Source: Piscinibacter sp. (lineage in GTDB: Bacteria; Pseudomonadota; Gammaproteobacteria; Burkholderiales; Burkholderiaceae_C). Taken from it: a stretch of DNA of 64,000 bases. The notes below the pieces were generated by a model, which did not search any database, was not told where the DNA came from, and was given only the letters and a program-made list of their open reading frames with translations. A program made the translations under genes and the position numbers. The stretch lies in contig JADJJI010000005.1 of the NCBI GenBank assembly GCA_016706565.1, positions 124,001 to 188,000 of the forward strand. The letters run 5' to 3'. Shown here in pieces: positions 52,080 through 60,532 of the stretch (position 1 is its first letter; every line of letters begins with the position of its first letter).

Positions 52080-52723
52080 GGTGAAGGCGGTGCGGCGCCG
52101 GCCTGGGTGCCCAGCGCCTCGGCCAGCAGGCCGGGCAACTCGGCCACCAGTTGAGGTTTGTGCACCACCGGCACGCCGGCCAGCGCGAAGCTGTAGGGCT
52201 CGCGCTGGCCTTCGTCCAGCGAGGTGATGACGATCAGCCGGCTGTGCTTGAACTGCGCATGCGAGCGCAGGCTGGTGATCAGCGTGGCGCCATCGATGCC
52301 GGGCAGCAGGATGTCGACCAGAAGCACCTCGGGCTGCAGCTGCCCGGCCATCGCCAGCCCGGCGAAGCCTTCGTCGGCGATGTGCAGTTCGACCTGCGGA
52401 AACTTCTGCGAGAGCAGCAGCCGGACCAGGTTCTGGTAGTGCACCGAGTCTTCGATCAGCAGCACCCGCGGCCCACGGCGCGCAGCGCCGCGAGGGGCGG
52501 TGGTGCCGGTTTCGGCGCCCGGGCGGATGCCGGCGTGGCGAGAAGCCAGCCAGCGCTCGACCGATGCGCGCGAGATGCGCCGGTGCCCGCCAGGCGTCTT
52601 CCAGGCTTCCAATTCGCCACGATCGACCATCAGCTGCACCGAGCGCACGGCCATGCCGAGCAGGCCGGCCACCTCGATGGTCGTGTAGGGATCGGGACTG
52701 TCGTTGGAATCAGCGCTCGCCAT
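52076..52723 (-). CDS. Response regulator with N-terminal excisionase/MerR-like HTH and C-terminal receiver
   Basis: A 215-residue protein with the usual order reversed. Residues about 12-65 form a winged-helix excisionase/MerR-type DNA-binding domain (YTTIEVAGLLGMAVRSVQLM, GGHRRISRASVERWL). A short basic linker is followed by a receiver (VLLIEDSVHYQNLVRLLL, Asp in VLLVDILLPGIDG). The late strand has VVHKPQLV. The HTH could bind DNA directly under phosphorylation control. It is first of a unit with the REC-Hpt gene and divergent from the REC/HD-GYP operon. Confidence 0.87.
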   Translation of the reverse strand: MASADSNDSPDPYTTIEVAGLLGMAVRSVQLMVDRGELEAWKTPGGHRRISRASVERWLASRHAGIRPGAETGTTAPRGAARRGPRVLLIEDSVHYQNLVRLLLSQKFPQVELHIADEGFAGLAMAGQLQPEVLLVDILLPGIDGATLITSLRSHAQFKHSRLIVITSLDEGQREPYSFALAGVPVVHKPQLVAELPGLLAEALGTQAGAAPPSP

Positions 52724-52766
52724 TGCGTAATTTTGCCGGATTCCGTTCCGGGAAGCGAGCCGTCGT

Positions 52767-52794
52767 TAAATGCTAAAGATGATTTGCCTGATAA
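52767..52794 (+). promoter_or_regulatory. Candidate sigma-28 (FliA-type) promoter before the REC/HD-GYP operon
   Basis: TAAATGCT (52767-52774), an 11-base spacer, and GCCTGATAA (52786-52794) resemble the FliA pattern TAAAGTTT-N11-GCCGATAA, with one extra base in the -10 element. It lies about 40 bp before ATG 52832. Chemotaxis genes next door make control by the flagellar sigma factor sensible, but the match is imperfect. Confidence 0.35.
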
Positions 52795-52831
52795 TTCCAG
52801 GCAACGACACCTGACCGAACCCAGCCCCACC

Positions 52832-53203
52832 ATGAAGAAGATCCTGATCGTCGACGACCATGCGGACATCCGCCGGCTCATCCGCATGACGCTGGAGTTC
52901 GAGGACTGCGAGATCCGCGAGGCCGCCGATGCCGACTCCGGCTGGCAGGCGGCGCTGCAGTTCAAGCCCGACCTGGTGCTGCTGGACGTGATGATGCCCG
53001 GCGAGACCCACGGCCTGGACCTGTGCCTGGCGCTGAAGGTGGAGCCGATGCTGGCCGCCACGCGGGTGATCATGCTGTCCGCCCGCGGCACCCATGCCGA
53101 CCGGGAGGCCGGGCTGCGCGCAGGCGCCGACGCCTACCTGGTCAAGCCCTTCAGCCCGATGCAACTGCTCGCGCTGGTCGACGACGAAACGGTGGCGGCA
53201 TGA
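52832..53203 (+). CDS. Single-domain response regulator
   Basis: A 123-residue CheY-like receiver: ILIVDDHADIRRLIRMTLE, phospho-acceptor Asp in LVLLDVMMPGETHG, Ser in VIMLSARG, and Lys in YLVKPFSPMQ. It is coupled by 4-base overlap to the HD-GYP gene, which lacks a receiver. The pair is therefore a split version of the common REC-HD-GYP protein. Confidence 0.93.
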   Translation: MKKILIVDDHADIRRLIRMTLEFEDCEIREAADADSGWQAALQFKPDLVLLDVMMPGETHGLDLCLALKVEPMLAATRVIMLSARGTHADREAGLRAGADAYLVKPFSPMQLLALVDDETVAA

Positions 53204-54009
53204 GTCTCGACACCCTGCCGGCGCTGTTCGACGAGGGCCCGGTGCCCGAGGCGAACTGCTTCGGCGATGCCGCCGCAGCGCAGATGGAGCGCATGGTGCT
53301 CGACTTCGGCCGCATGTACCAGGAGCGCAACGAGGCGCTGCAGGAAGTGGCGCGCGCGCACCACGACGCGCTGCTGCGCCTGTCGCGCGCCGCCGAGTAC
53401 CGCGACGACGACACCGGCGTGCACATCGTGCGCATCGGCTACCTGGCCTGGGCTCTGGCCCTGCGCCTGGGCCAGCGCAGGCCCTACGCCGCACTGCTGC
53501 GCAAGGCCGCGCCGATGCACGACATCGGCAAGATCGGCGTGCCCGACGGCGTGCTGAAGAAGCCCGGCAGCTTCACGCCCGAGGAACGTGCGGTAATGAA
53601 CCAGCACCCGGCGATCGGCGCCGAGATCCTCGGCCGCTCGCGCATCCCGCTTTTCCAGCTCGCCGCCGAGGTGGCGCTGTCGCACCACGAACGCTGGGAC
53701 GGCACCGGCTACCCGAGCCGGCTGGCCGGCGAGGCGATCCCGCTGTCGGGGCGCATCGTCGCGGTGGTCGACTTCTTCGATGCGCTGACCATGGACCGCT
53801 GCTACCGGCCCGCGTTCAGCGACGCCCGCGCCATCGAGATGCTGCGTGCCGAGCGCGGCGCAGCCTTCGATCCTCGCGTGGTCGACTGCTTTCTCGACAA
53901 CATCGCCGACATGATCGAGTTGCGCGACAGCGTGACCCGCAACCGCCTCGATTTCGAGGACCTCACGCAGGACGTGCCGTTGCGCATCGTGCCGCGTGAC
54001 GCACACTGA
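53200..54009 (+). CDS. HD-GYP domain cyclic di-GMP phosphodiesterase
   Basis: A 269-residue protein. A short N-terminal helical region is followed by an HD-GYP domain: RAAEYRDDDTGVHIVRIG, metal-binding His107-Asp108 in PMHDIGKIGVPDGVLKKPG, HPAIGAEIL, and the signature HHERWDGTGYP. All are intact, so c-di-GMP hydrolysis is expected. It is translated with the upstream receiver, its likely switch. Nearby MCP/CheW suggests a motility or attachment decision. Confidence 0.94.
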   Translation: MSLDTLPALFDEGPVPEANCFGDAAAAQMERMVLDFGRMYQERNEALQEVARAHHDALLRLSRAAEYRDDDTGVHIVRIGYLAWALALRLGQRRPYAALLRKAAPMHDIGKIGVPDGVLKKPGSFTPEERAVMNQHPAIGAEILGRSRIPLFQLAAEVALSHHERWDGTGYPSRLAGEAIPLSGRIVAVVDFFDALTMDRCYRPAFSDARAIEMLRAERGAAFDPRVVDCFLDNIADMIELRDSVTRNRLDFEDLTQDVPLRIVPRDAH

Positions 54010-54020
54010 GAGCCCACGAC

Positions 54021-54824
54021 ATGAATACCATTCCCCTTGTCAGAACCTCCCTGGCGTCGATCGGCTTGGCGCTGTGCGCAGCCGCTGCACATGCCGGCCC
54101 CGTGCTCGACCGCGTCAAGGCGGCGCAGTCGGTGCGCGTGTGCATCTGGCCCGACTACTACGGCGTCACCTTCCGCAACCCGCGCACCCAGCAGCTGGGC
54201 GGCATCGACGTGGATCTCTCGGCCGAGTTCGGGCGCGACATGAAGGCGAAGATCGAGTACGTCGAAACCTCCTTTCCCAAGCTGGTCGACGACCTCAAGG
54301 CCGACCGTTGCGACGTCGCGATGTTCGCCGTCGCCGTGCTGCCGGCACGCGCCGCCCAGCTGGCCTTCAGCAAACCCTACCTGCAAAGCGACATCTACGG
54401 CATCACGACGAAGAGCAACCGCGTGGTGCGCGAGTGGGCCGACATCGACAAGCCCGGCGTGCAGGTGGCCGTACAGGCCGGCACCTTCATGGAGCCGGTG
54501 ATGGCGCAGGCGCTCAAGCAGGCCACGATGGTGGTGGTCAAGCCGCCGGCCACGCGCGAGCGCGAGCTGGAGTCCGGCCGCGTCGACGTGTTCATGACCG
54601 ACTTCCCGTACAGCCGGCGCCTGCTCGACAACGCCGACTGGGCGACGCTGGTGTCGCCTCCGAAGCCGTTCCACGTGCTGCCTTACGCCTACGCCGTGAA
54701 GCAAGGCGACGACGCCTGGCTGGCGCAGGTCGACGAGTTCGTCGCGCGCATCAAGCGCGACGGGCGCCTGGAGGCCGCCGCGAAGCGGCACGGCCTGGCG
54801 CCGATCGCCGTGCTGCAGCCTTGA
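54021..54824 (+). CDS. Orphan periplasmic solute-binding protein (amino-acid type, PBPb)
   Basis: A 267-residue type II binding protein. The signal peptide ends near AAHAG. VRVCIWPDYYGVTFRNP leads to the ligand-binding Asp/Arg region LGGIDVDLSAEF, KCDVAMFAVAVLPARAAQ-like sequence, and AFSKPYLQSDIYG. No permease or ATPase gene is nearby. It lies 11 bp after the HD-GYP gene and 13 bp before a membrane histidine kinase. A sensory input role, rather than transport, is plausible. Confidence 0.86.
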   Translation: MNTIPLVRTSLASIGLALCAAAAHAGPVLDRVKAAQSVRVCIWPDYYGVTFRNPRTQQLGGIDVDLSAEFGRDMKAKIEYVETSFPKLVDDLKADRCDVAMFAVAVLPARAAQLAFSKPYLQSDIYGITTKSNRVVREWADIDKPGVQVAVQAGTFMEPVMAQALKQATMVVVKPPATRERELESGRVDVFMTDFPYSRRLLDNADWATLVSPPKPFHVLPYAYAVKQGDDAWLAQVDEFVARIKRDGRLEAAAKRHGLAPIAVLQP

Positions 54825-54837
54825 TCGAGCAGGGACC

Positions 54838-57354
54838 GTGACCTCCCGCGCCCGCGACGACCGCTCGCCTGCCGCCTTGTCGCAGGCCAGCCGCGCGGTG
54901 CCGTGGGTCGGCGTGCTGCTGGCGCTGCTGATCCTCGGCGCGATCGCCTGGCTCGGCTGGGCCGAGTACCACGAGAAGGTCGAGACCGGGCGCTCGCGCG
55001 TCGAGTTGCTGGCGCGCGTGCTGGAAGACCATGCCACGCGCACCGTCGAGACCACCTCGATCGCGCTGGGCTCGCTGTCCGAGCTGCTGGCCACGCAGTC
55101 CTCCGGCGGCGTCACCGAGGTGGGGCCGCTGCTGAGCCAGGCGCTGGTCGGACTGCCCTTCCTGCGCAGCCTGGCGGTGGTCGACGCCCAGGGGCAGGTG
55201 CTCACCACCACCGCCGCCAGAGACTTCGGCCGCGTCGTCGACGTGCGCGTGCTCGGCCCGTGGCCCGCGGCCGATCGAGAACAGCTCGGCGGCTACGTCG
55301 CGGGCCGCGGCCTGGCCGATCTGGCCAGCGGCGGCCCGGCGGCACCCGCCGGCGTGGGCTTCATCCCGCTGCTGCGCGGCATCCGTCTGCGCGATGACGT
55401 GCTGGTGTCGCTGGTTGCGCTGATCAACCCCGATGCCTTCTCCAACCAGCAGCAGTTGACGCTGGACGACGCGCTCAGCGGCGCGCTGCTCGCCAGCTTC
55501 GACGGCACGCTGCTGTCGACCACTCCCTCGGTGCGCCTGGCTCCCGGCACGCGGCTGGCGGACCACCCGGTGTACCGCGACTACCTGCCCGCACGCGAGC
55601 ATGGGAGCTACGTCGGCCGCGGTGCGCGTGGGCAAGCGCAGGTCGTCGCCTTCCGCGTCTCGCGATCGCGCCCGCTGGTGCTGCTGGTCGAGCACCCGCT
55701 GGCGGATGTGCGGGCCACCTGGTGGGCCGGCCTGCGCAGCTTCGTGGCGCTGGCGGCCGTGCTGCTGGTCTTCGTGGCCGGGATGACGCTCACCGCCTGG
55801 CGCAGCCTTCGCTCGCGCGAGGCGACACGCCTGCTGCTCGACCAGGCGCAGGCCGAGGTGGCGCTGCGCGAACGCGAGCTGAGCGTGACGATCAAGAGCG
55901 TGCAGGACCTGATCTTCCGCACCGACGAGCGCGGCGCCATCACCTTCGTCAACGAGCGCTGGATGGCCATCGGTGGCGACACCGCGCAAACCGCCCTCGG
56001 CCGCCAGCTGCACGAGCTGGTGCTGCCGGAACAGCGCGACGCGGTGCGTGCGCTGTTCTCCGCCGACACGCGGCTGGCGGTGCGCCAAGCGCAAGCCACC
56101 GTGCCGGGCGAGGGCGCCCACCGCACGCGGCACTTCGACGTGGCCGTGGTGCCGCTGATGCGCAAGGACCGCATCGTCGGCTTTGCCGGCAGCGCGGCCG
56201 ACGTGACCGACCGCGTCGTCGCGCAGCAGAAGCTGCAGACGCAGCTCACCATCTCGGCGCTGATGCTCGAGATCAGCCCGCTGCCGCTGTCGATGCTCGA
56301 CACGTTGGGGCGCTACCTGAGCGTGAACCAGGCCTGGGAAGACTTCACCGGGCGGCGCCGCGAAGACGTCATCGGCCAGGCTGCGGCGAGCTACCTGCCG
56401 CCCGAGGAGGCGGCGATCCACAACGCACGCGACCGCGAACTGCTGGCCAGCGGCGGGCGCATCAGCTACGAGGCCAGCGTGACGCATCGCGACGGCTCGC
56501 GGCGCGACGTCGTGCTGATCAAGGTCGCCGTGCCCGGCGACGACGGCGGGCCTTCGGGCGTGCTGACCGTGCTGATGGACGTGAGCGAGTTCCGCGCCGC
56601 CGAGCGCGCCACCCGCGACGCGCGCGACGTGGCCGAGGAGGCCTCGCGCGCCAAGACCGAGTTCATCGCCAACATCAGCCACGAACTGCGCACGCCGCTG
56701 CAGTCCATCCTCGGCTTCTCGGAGCTGGGCATGGTGCGCGGGCGGCAGCACGAGAAGCTGGCGTCGATGTTCACCGACATCCACAGCTCCGGCCAGCGCA
56801 TGCTCGCGCTGGTCAACGACCTGCTCGACGTGTCGAAGATCGAGAGCACCGTGGGCACCTTCCACCTCGAGCGCACCGACCTGCGCACGCTGGTGCGCGA
56901 GGTGGCGCGCGAGATCGAACCGCTGCTCGCCGGCCGCCAGCTGACGCTGGCGCTGGCGCTGTCGGAACTGCCGCTGGTGGCCAAGGTCGACCCGATGCGC
57001 TTCCAGCAGGTGCTGCGCAACGTGATCGCCAACGCGATCAAGTTCTCGCCCTTCCACGGCCGCATCGAGGTGAGCGGCGAGACCACGGCCGCCGGCGAGA
57101 TCCACATCGCCGTGCGCGACCAGGGCCCGGGCATCCCGCCTGAAGAGATCGAGCGTGTGTTCGAGGCTTTCGTGCAGTCCAGCCAGACCAAGGACGGCTC
57201 GGGCGGCACCGGCCTGGGCCTGGCGATCTGCCGCAAGATCCTCGAGGCGCACGGCGGCCGCATCCATGCCGAGAACCTGGCCGGCGGCGGCACGGTGTTC
57301 CACATCCACGTGCCCGCGCGCGGCAGCACCGAGACGGCGCCGGTGCCTCTGTAG
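54838..57354 (+). CDS. Membrane PAS-domain sensor histidine kinase
   Basis: An 838-residue kinase. TM1 lies near 22-42. A large extracytoplasmic domain follows (about 45-290, double-Cache-like, with FLRSLAVVDAQGQVLTTT). TM2 lies near 300-322. Two PAS domains (about 345-460 and 475-590) are followed by HisKA with His615 in NISHELRTPLQSILGF, and HATPase boxes VRDQGPGIPPEEI and GGTGLGLAICRKI. No receiver is attached. GTG 54838 is the start, 13 bp after the binding-protein gene, so both are likely one transcript with the REC/HD-GYP genes. The nearby receivers are candidate targets. Confidence 0.9.
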   Translation: MTSRARDDRSPAALSQASRAVPWVGVLLALLILGAIAWLGWAEYHEKVETGRSRVELLARVLEDHATRTVETTSIALGSLSELLATQSSGGVTEVGPLLSQALVGLPFLRSLAVVDAQGQVLTTTAARDFGRVVDVRVLGPWPAADREQLGGYVAGRGLADLASGGPAAPAGVGFIPLLRGIRLRDDVLVSLVALINPDAFSNQQQLTLDDALSGALLASFDGTLLSTTPSVRLAPGTRLADHPVYRDYLPAREHGSYVGRGARGQAQVVAFRVSRSRPLVLLVEHPLADVRATWWAGLRSFVALAAVLLVFVAGMTLTAWRSLRSREATRLLLDQAQAEVALRERELSVTIKSVQDLIFRTDERGAITFVNERWMAIGGDTAQTALGRQLHELVLPEQRDAVRALFSADTRLAVRQAQATVPGEGAHRTRHFDVAVVPLMRKDRIVGFAGSAADVTDRVVAQQKLQTQLTISALMLEISPLPLSMLDTLGRYLSVNQAWEDFTGRRREDVIGQAAASYLPPEEAAIHNARDRELLASGGRISYEASVTHRDGSRRDVVLIKVAVPGDDGGPSGVLTVLMDVSEFRAAERATRDARDVAEEASRAKTEFIANISHELRTPLQSILGFSELGMVRGRQHEKLASMFTDIHSSGQRMLALVNDLLDVSKIESTVGTFHLERTDLRTLVREVAREIEPLLAGRQLTLALALSELPLVAKVDPMRFQQVLRNVIANAIKFSPFHGRIEVSGETTAAGEIHIAVRDQGPGIPPEEIERVFEAFVQSSQTKDGSGGTGLGLAICRKILEAHGGRIHAENLAGGGTVFHIHVPARGSTETAPVPL

Positions 57355-57430
57355 GCGGCCACACGCGGCTTCACGCGGACTTCACACCGGCTTCGTCGCG
57401 CCATCGCGCGGGCTCGCGACAGTGCGTGGC

Positions 57431-58594
57431 ATGCCCACGCACCTCGATCGCCTCTCCTTCGAACTGCGCGCCCACGCGCTGCGCCTGCGCCGCGGCGCGA
57501 CCGACTGGCTCGCCGCCCGCCGCGGCGAGTCGCCGCCACGCCTGCCGGACGAGCTTGCAGTCGATGCGCCGCAGGATCGATTCGCTTTCGTGCTCGCCGA
57601 GAACGAGACGCCGCTGTGGACGCATCGCAGCGCCGAGGAATGGCTGCTGACCGCCGGCAAGGTGCACAACCTGCGCCTGGCCGCCGCGCGGCTGGACGGC
57701 CTGGTGGTGCGTGCCGGGCAAGTGTTCAGCTTCTGGCATGCGCTGGGGCGCGCGACGCGGCGCCGCGGCTTCGTGGCCGGGCGCGAATTGCGCGAGGGCT
57801 GCATGGTGGCGCGCACCGGCGGCGGGCTGTGCCAGCTCTCCAACGCGCTGTACGCGGCGGCACTCGATGCGGGCGCGGGCATCGTCGAGCGCCATGCGCA
57901 TTCGCAGCTCGTGCCGGGCTCGGCGGCCGAGCAGGGCCGCGACGCCACCGTGTTCTGGAACTACCTCGACCTGCGCTTTCGCCTGCCGGTGCCCTTCGAG
58001 ATCGAGGCGCGGCTGGATGCGCAGCGCCTGGTGGTGCGGCTGCGCGGCCTGTCGCCGCTGCACCGCAGCCGCGCGATGCTGCCCGTGTTGCCGCTGCAGT
58101 CACTGCGGGGAGGGCCCTGCCACGGCGAACCGCACGACTGCCTGGCCTGCGTGCAGCGGCGCTGCGTCGAGCGCATCGAGCCAGTGGCGGGTGCAGGGTG
58201 CTCGGCGACGCTGCAGGCGCACGCTCCGACCCGGCTGGAGCGCTGGTTCGGCGTCGGCCGCGATGCCGATGCGTTGGCGCGCGACTGGGCGGCCGGACTC
58301 GGCCCGCAGGTCGATGCGCTGGTCGTGCCGATCGATCAGGCCGCGACGCTGCAGCGTTGCGGCGCGCTCGGCGGGCGGCGCGTCACGATCGTGGTGACGC
58401 GGCTGCCGCTGGCCCTGCAGCGCGGCCGCGGCGAGCCGACCGCGCCACGTGCCGCCGCCGAGCAGGCCGCGCTGCACGGCGCGCAGCGCCTGCGCACGGC
58501 GTGCCCCGAACTGGCCGCGAAACTGCGCCGCCACTTCAGCGCGCCCGTCGATCTGTTGCCCGAGGGCGCCGCTATACTGGTGGCACAGCGCTGA
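57431..58594 (+). CDS. VanW family protein with added Cys cluster
   Basis: A 387-residue protein. The VanW core is visible (LTAGKVHNLRLAAARLDGLV, GQVFSFWHALGRATRRRGFV, and the signature MVARTGGGLCQLSNALY). VanW-family function is unknown outside its vancomycin-cluster namesake. It carries an unusual Cys cluster C-x6-C-x2-C-x4-C at 230, 237, 240 and 245, which could bind zinc or an Fe-S cluster. The C-terminal 130 residues match nothing I recognise. No signal peptide is seen. ATG 57431. It is followed directly by the metX leader. Confidence 0.8.
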   Translation: MPTHLDRLSFELRAHALRLRRGATDWLAARRGESPPRLPDELAVDAPQDRFAFVLAENETPLWTHRSAEEWLLTAGKVHNLRLAAARLDGLVVRAGQVFSFWHALGRATRRRGFVAGRELREGCMVARTGGGLCQLSNALYAAALDAGAGIVERHAHSQLVPGSAAEQGRDATVFWNYLDLRFRLPVPFEIEARLDAQRLVVRLRGLSPLHRSRAMLPVLPLQSLRGGPCHGEPHDCLACVQRRCVERIEPVAGAGCSATLQAHAPTRLERWFGVGRDADALARDWAAGLGPQVDALVVPIDQAATLQRCGALGGRRVTIVVTRLPLALQRGRGEPTAPRAAAEQAALHGAQRLRTACPELAAKLRRHFSAPVDLLPEGAAILVAQR

Positions 58595-58603
58595 TTTGTT
58601 CCG

Positions 58604-58629
58604 GCTTGCGAGCGCTTTATAAGTACCGC
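58604..58629 (+). promoter_or_regulatory. Possible promoter of metX-metW
   Basis: A TATAAG -10-like hexamer at 58618-58623, in an AT-rich island just downstream of the VanW stop, is preceded by a poor -35 (TTTGTT/TTGTTC near 58596-58601). If used, transcription would start near 58630, giving a leader of about 60 bases that is mostly the hairpin at 58645-58684. Tentative. Confidence 0.3.
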
Positions 58630-58644
58630 TAAAGACAGGACGCC

Positions 58645-58684
58645 CACCCGGTGTTCCGCTTTCGCGGCGCCGGGTGTTTTCTTT
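58645..58684 (+). terminator. Intrinsic terminator immediately upstream of metX (possible attenuator)
   Basis: CACCCGG (58645-58651) pairs with CCGGGTG (58670-58676). Inside, CCGC/GCGG forms a second stem around TTTC, and the structure is followed by TTTTCTTT. It ends only 8 bases before the metX ATG at 58693. It may simply end VanW transcription, but any metX transcript starting upstream must pass it, so it could be a methionine- or SAM-responsive attenuator. Confidence 0.7.
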
Positions 58685-58692
58685 GGGGCGTC

Positions 58693-59901
58693 ATGGGATC
58701 GCTGGGCCACGTCCAACCGCAATCGATGACTTTCGACGAGCCGCTGCCGCTGCAAAGCGGCGCGAAGCTCGCGAACTACACGGTCGTCTACGAAACCTAC
58801 GGCACGCTGAATGCCGATCGCAGCAACGCGGTGCTGGTGTGCCACGCGCTGAACGCCTCGCACCATGTCGCCGGCACCTATGCCGACCAGCCGAAGAGCG
58901 AGGGCTGGTGGGACAACCTCGTCGGCCCCGGCAAACCGCTGGACACCGACCGCTTCTTCGTCATCGGCGTCAACAACCCCGGCTCCTGCTTCGGCTCCAC
59001 CGGGCCGATGCACGTCAACCCGGCCACCGGCCGCATCTACGGTGCCGACTTCCCGGTGGTCACGGTGGAAGACTGGGTCGACGCGCAGGCGCGCCTGCTC
59101 GACCGCATGGGCATCACGCAGCTCGCCGCGGTGCTCGGCGGCAGCCTGGGCGGCATGCAGGCGCTGAGCTGGTCGCTGCGCTACCCGGACCGGCTGCGCC
59201 AGTGCATCGCGGTGGCCACGGCGCCCAACCTGTCGGCGCAGAACATCGCCTTCAACGAGGTGGCGCGCCGCGCCATCATCACCGACCCCGAGTTCCACGG
59301 CGGCCACTTCTATGCGCACGGCGTGGTGCCCAAGCGCGGCCTGCGCGTGGCCCGCATGATCGGCCACATCACCTACCTGTCGGACGACGCGATGGAGCAG
59401 AAGTTCGGCCGCAACCTGCGCGCTGCCGAGCTGGGCTACTCGACGCAGGAGATCGAGTTCGAGATCGAGAGCTACCTGCGCCACCAGGGCGACAAGTTCA
59501 GCGACTACTTCGACGCCAACACCTACCTGCTGATCACCCGCGCGCTCGACTACTTCGACCCGGCGCGCGCCTTCGGCGGCGACCTCACGCGCGCCTTCGC
59601 CGGCGCCACCTGCCGCTTCCAGCTGGTCAGCTTCACCACCGACTGGCGCTTCTCGCCGGCCCGCTCGCGCGAGATCGTCAAGGCGCTGCTCGACAACCGG
59701 CACCGCGTCAGCTACGCCGAGATCGCCGCGCCGCACGGCCACGATGCATTCCTGCTCGAGGACCCGCGCTACCACGGCGTGCTGCGCGCCTGCTTCGACA
59801 ACCTCGCGAAGGAGGTGGCTGCGCCGAGCGCCGGGCCGCCCCAAGCCGGCGCGCGCCCCCTCGGGGGGCAGGAGCGAAGCGACGTGGGGGCTCCGTCATG
59901 A
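58693..59901 (+). CDS. metX: Homoserine O-acyltransferase
   Basis: Activates homoserine for methionine synthesis. The 402-residue alpha/beta-hydrolase fold enzyme has [30 protein letters not shown], the nucleophile elbow [12 protein letters not shown] and the catalytic His in [11 protein letters not shown]. Sequence alone does not firmly separate acetyl- from succinyl-CoA specificity; betaproteobacterial MetX proteins are often succinyltransferases (MetXS). After KEVA the last 26 residues or so are encoded by a GC-rich repeat (59831-59892). metW overlaps by 4 bases, the usual MetXS-MetW pairing. Confidence 0.95.
   Translation: MGSLGHVQPQSMTFDEPLPLQSGAKLANYTVVYETYGTLNADRSNAVLVCHALNASHHVAGTYADQPKSEGWWDNLVGPGKPLDTDRFFVIGVNNPGSCFGSTGPMHVNPATGRIYGADFPVVTVEDWVDAQARLLDRMGITQLAAVLGGSLGGMQALSWSLRYPDRLRQCIAVATAPNLSAQNIAFNEVARRAIITDPEFHGGHFYAHGVVPKRGLRVARMIGHITYLSDDAMEQKFGRNLRAAELGYSTQEIEFEIESYLRHQGDKFSDYFDANTYLLITRALDYFDPARAFGGDLTRAFAGATCRFQLVSFTTDWRFSPARSREIVKALLDNRHRVSYAEIAAPHGHDAFLLEDPRYHGVLRACFDNLAKEVAAPSAGPPQAGARPLGGQERSDVGAPS
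59831..59892. repeat. REP-like palindromic element inside the metX 3' end
   Basis: A GC-rich element with the stem GCCCCC / GGGGGC around TC (59855-59868), preceded by CCGGGCCGCCCCAAGCC and followed by GGAGCGAAGCGACG. It resembles repeats I recall from between genes in Comamonadaceae and related Burkholderiales. Here it is read in frame as the C-terminal tail of MetX, and its G-rich end supplies the ribosome site for metW. Confidence 0.6.
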
Positions 59902-60482
59902 GCGAGAGGAAGGACATGGAGCTGATCGCCGAGCTGGTGCCCCACGGCTCGCGCGTGCTCGACCTGGGTTGCGGCCGCGGTGAGCTGCTCGCGCACCTGC
60001 AGGCGCACCGCGGCTGCACCGGCTACGGCATCGAGATCGCCGACGACAACGTGCTCGCCTGCACGCAGCGCGGCGTCAACGTCATCCAGCTCAACCTCGA
60101 AGAGGGCCTGGCGATCTTCGAGGACAAGAGCTTCGACGTCGTGCTGCAGCTCGACACGCTGCAGCACCTGCGCAACACCGAGAAGATGCTGCGCGAGACC
60201 GCGCGCGTGGGCCGCATCGGCGTGGTCAGCTTCCCGAACTTCGCGCACTGGCCGAACCGCCTGCGCGTGGCCGGCGGGCGCATGCCGGTGACCAAGGCGC
60301 TGCCCTACGAGTGGTACGACACGCCGAACATCCGCGTGGGCACCTACGCCGACTTCGAGGTGCTCGCGCGCAAGGACGGCCTGACCATCCTCGACTCCTT
60401 CGGCATCCAGGCCGGCGAGATCGTGCGCACCTGGCCCAACCTGCTCGCGAGCGTGGCTGTCTTCAAGTTCGAGCGAGGCTGA
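59898..60482 (+). CDS. metW: MetW (methionine biosynthesis methyltransferase-like partner of MetX)
   Basis: A 194-residue protein with a SAM-dependent methyltransferase-like fold: [15 protein letters not shown] (motif I), [17 protein letters not shown], and [33 protein letters not shown] is the MetW hallmark. MetW is required with MetX for full homoserine acyltransferase activity in several proteobacteria. It overlaps metX by 4 bases. Confidence 0.94.
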   Translation: MSERKDMELIAELVPHGSRVLDLGCGRGELLAHLQAHRGCTGYGIEIADDNVLACTQRGVNVIQLNLEEGLAIFEDKSFDVVLQLDTLQHLRNTEKMLRETARVGRIGVVSFPNFAHWPNRLRVAGGRMPVTKALPYEWYDTPNIRVGTYADFEVLARKDGLTILDSFGIQAGEIVRTWPNLLASVAVFKFERG

Positions 60483-60532
60483 ACGAAAAACCGTATCCTG
60501 CGCGCTCCCCGAAGAACACACAGGAGAAGCGC

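Noticed and set aside
58595-58692. SAH or SAM-II riboswitch before metX
   Set aside because: The core sequences of these classes were not found; only the terminator hairpin and a short inverted segment are supported.
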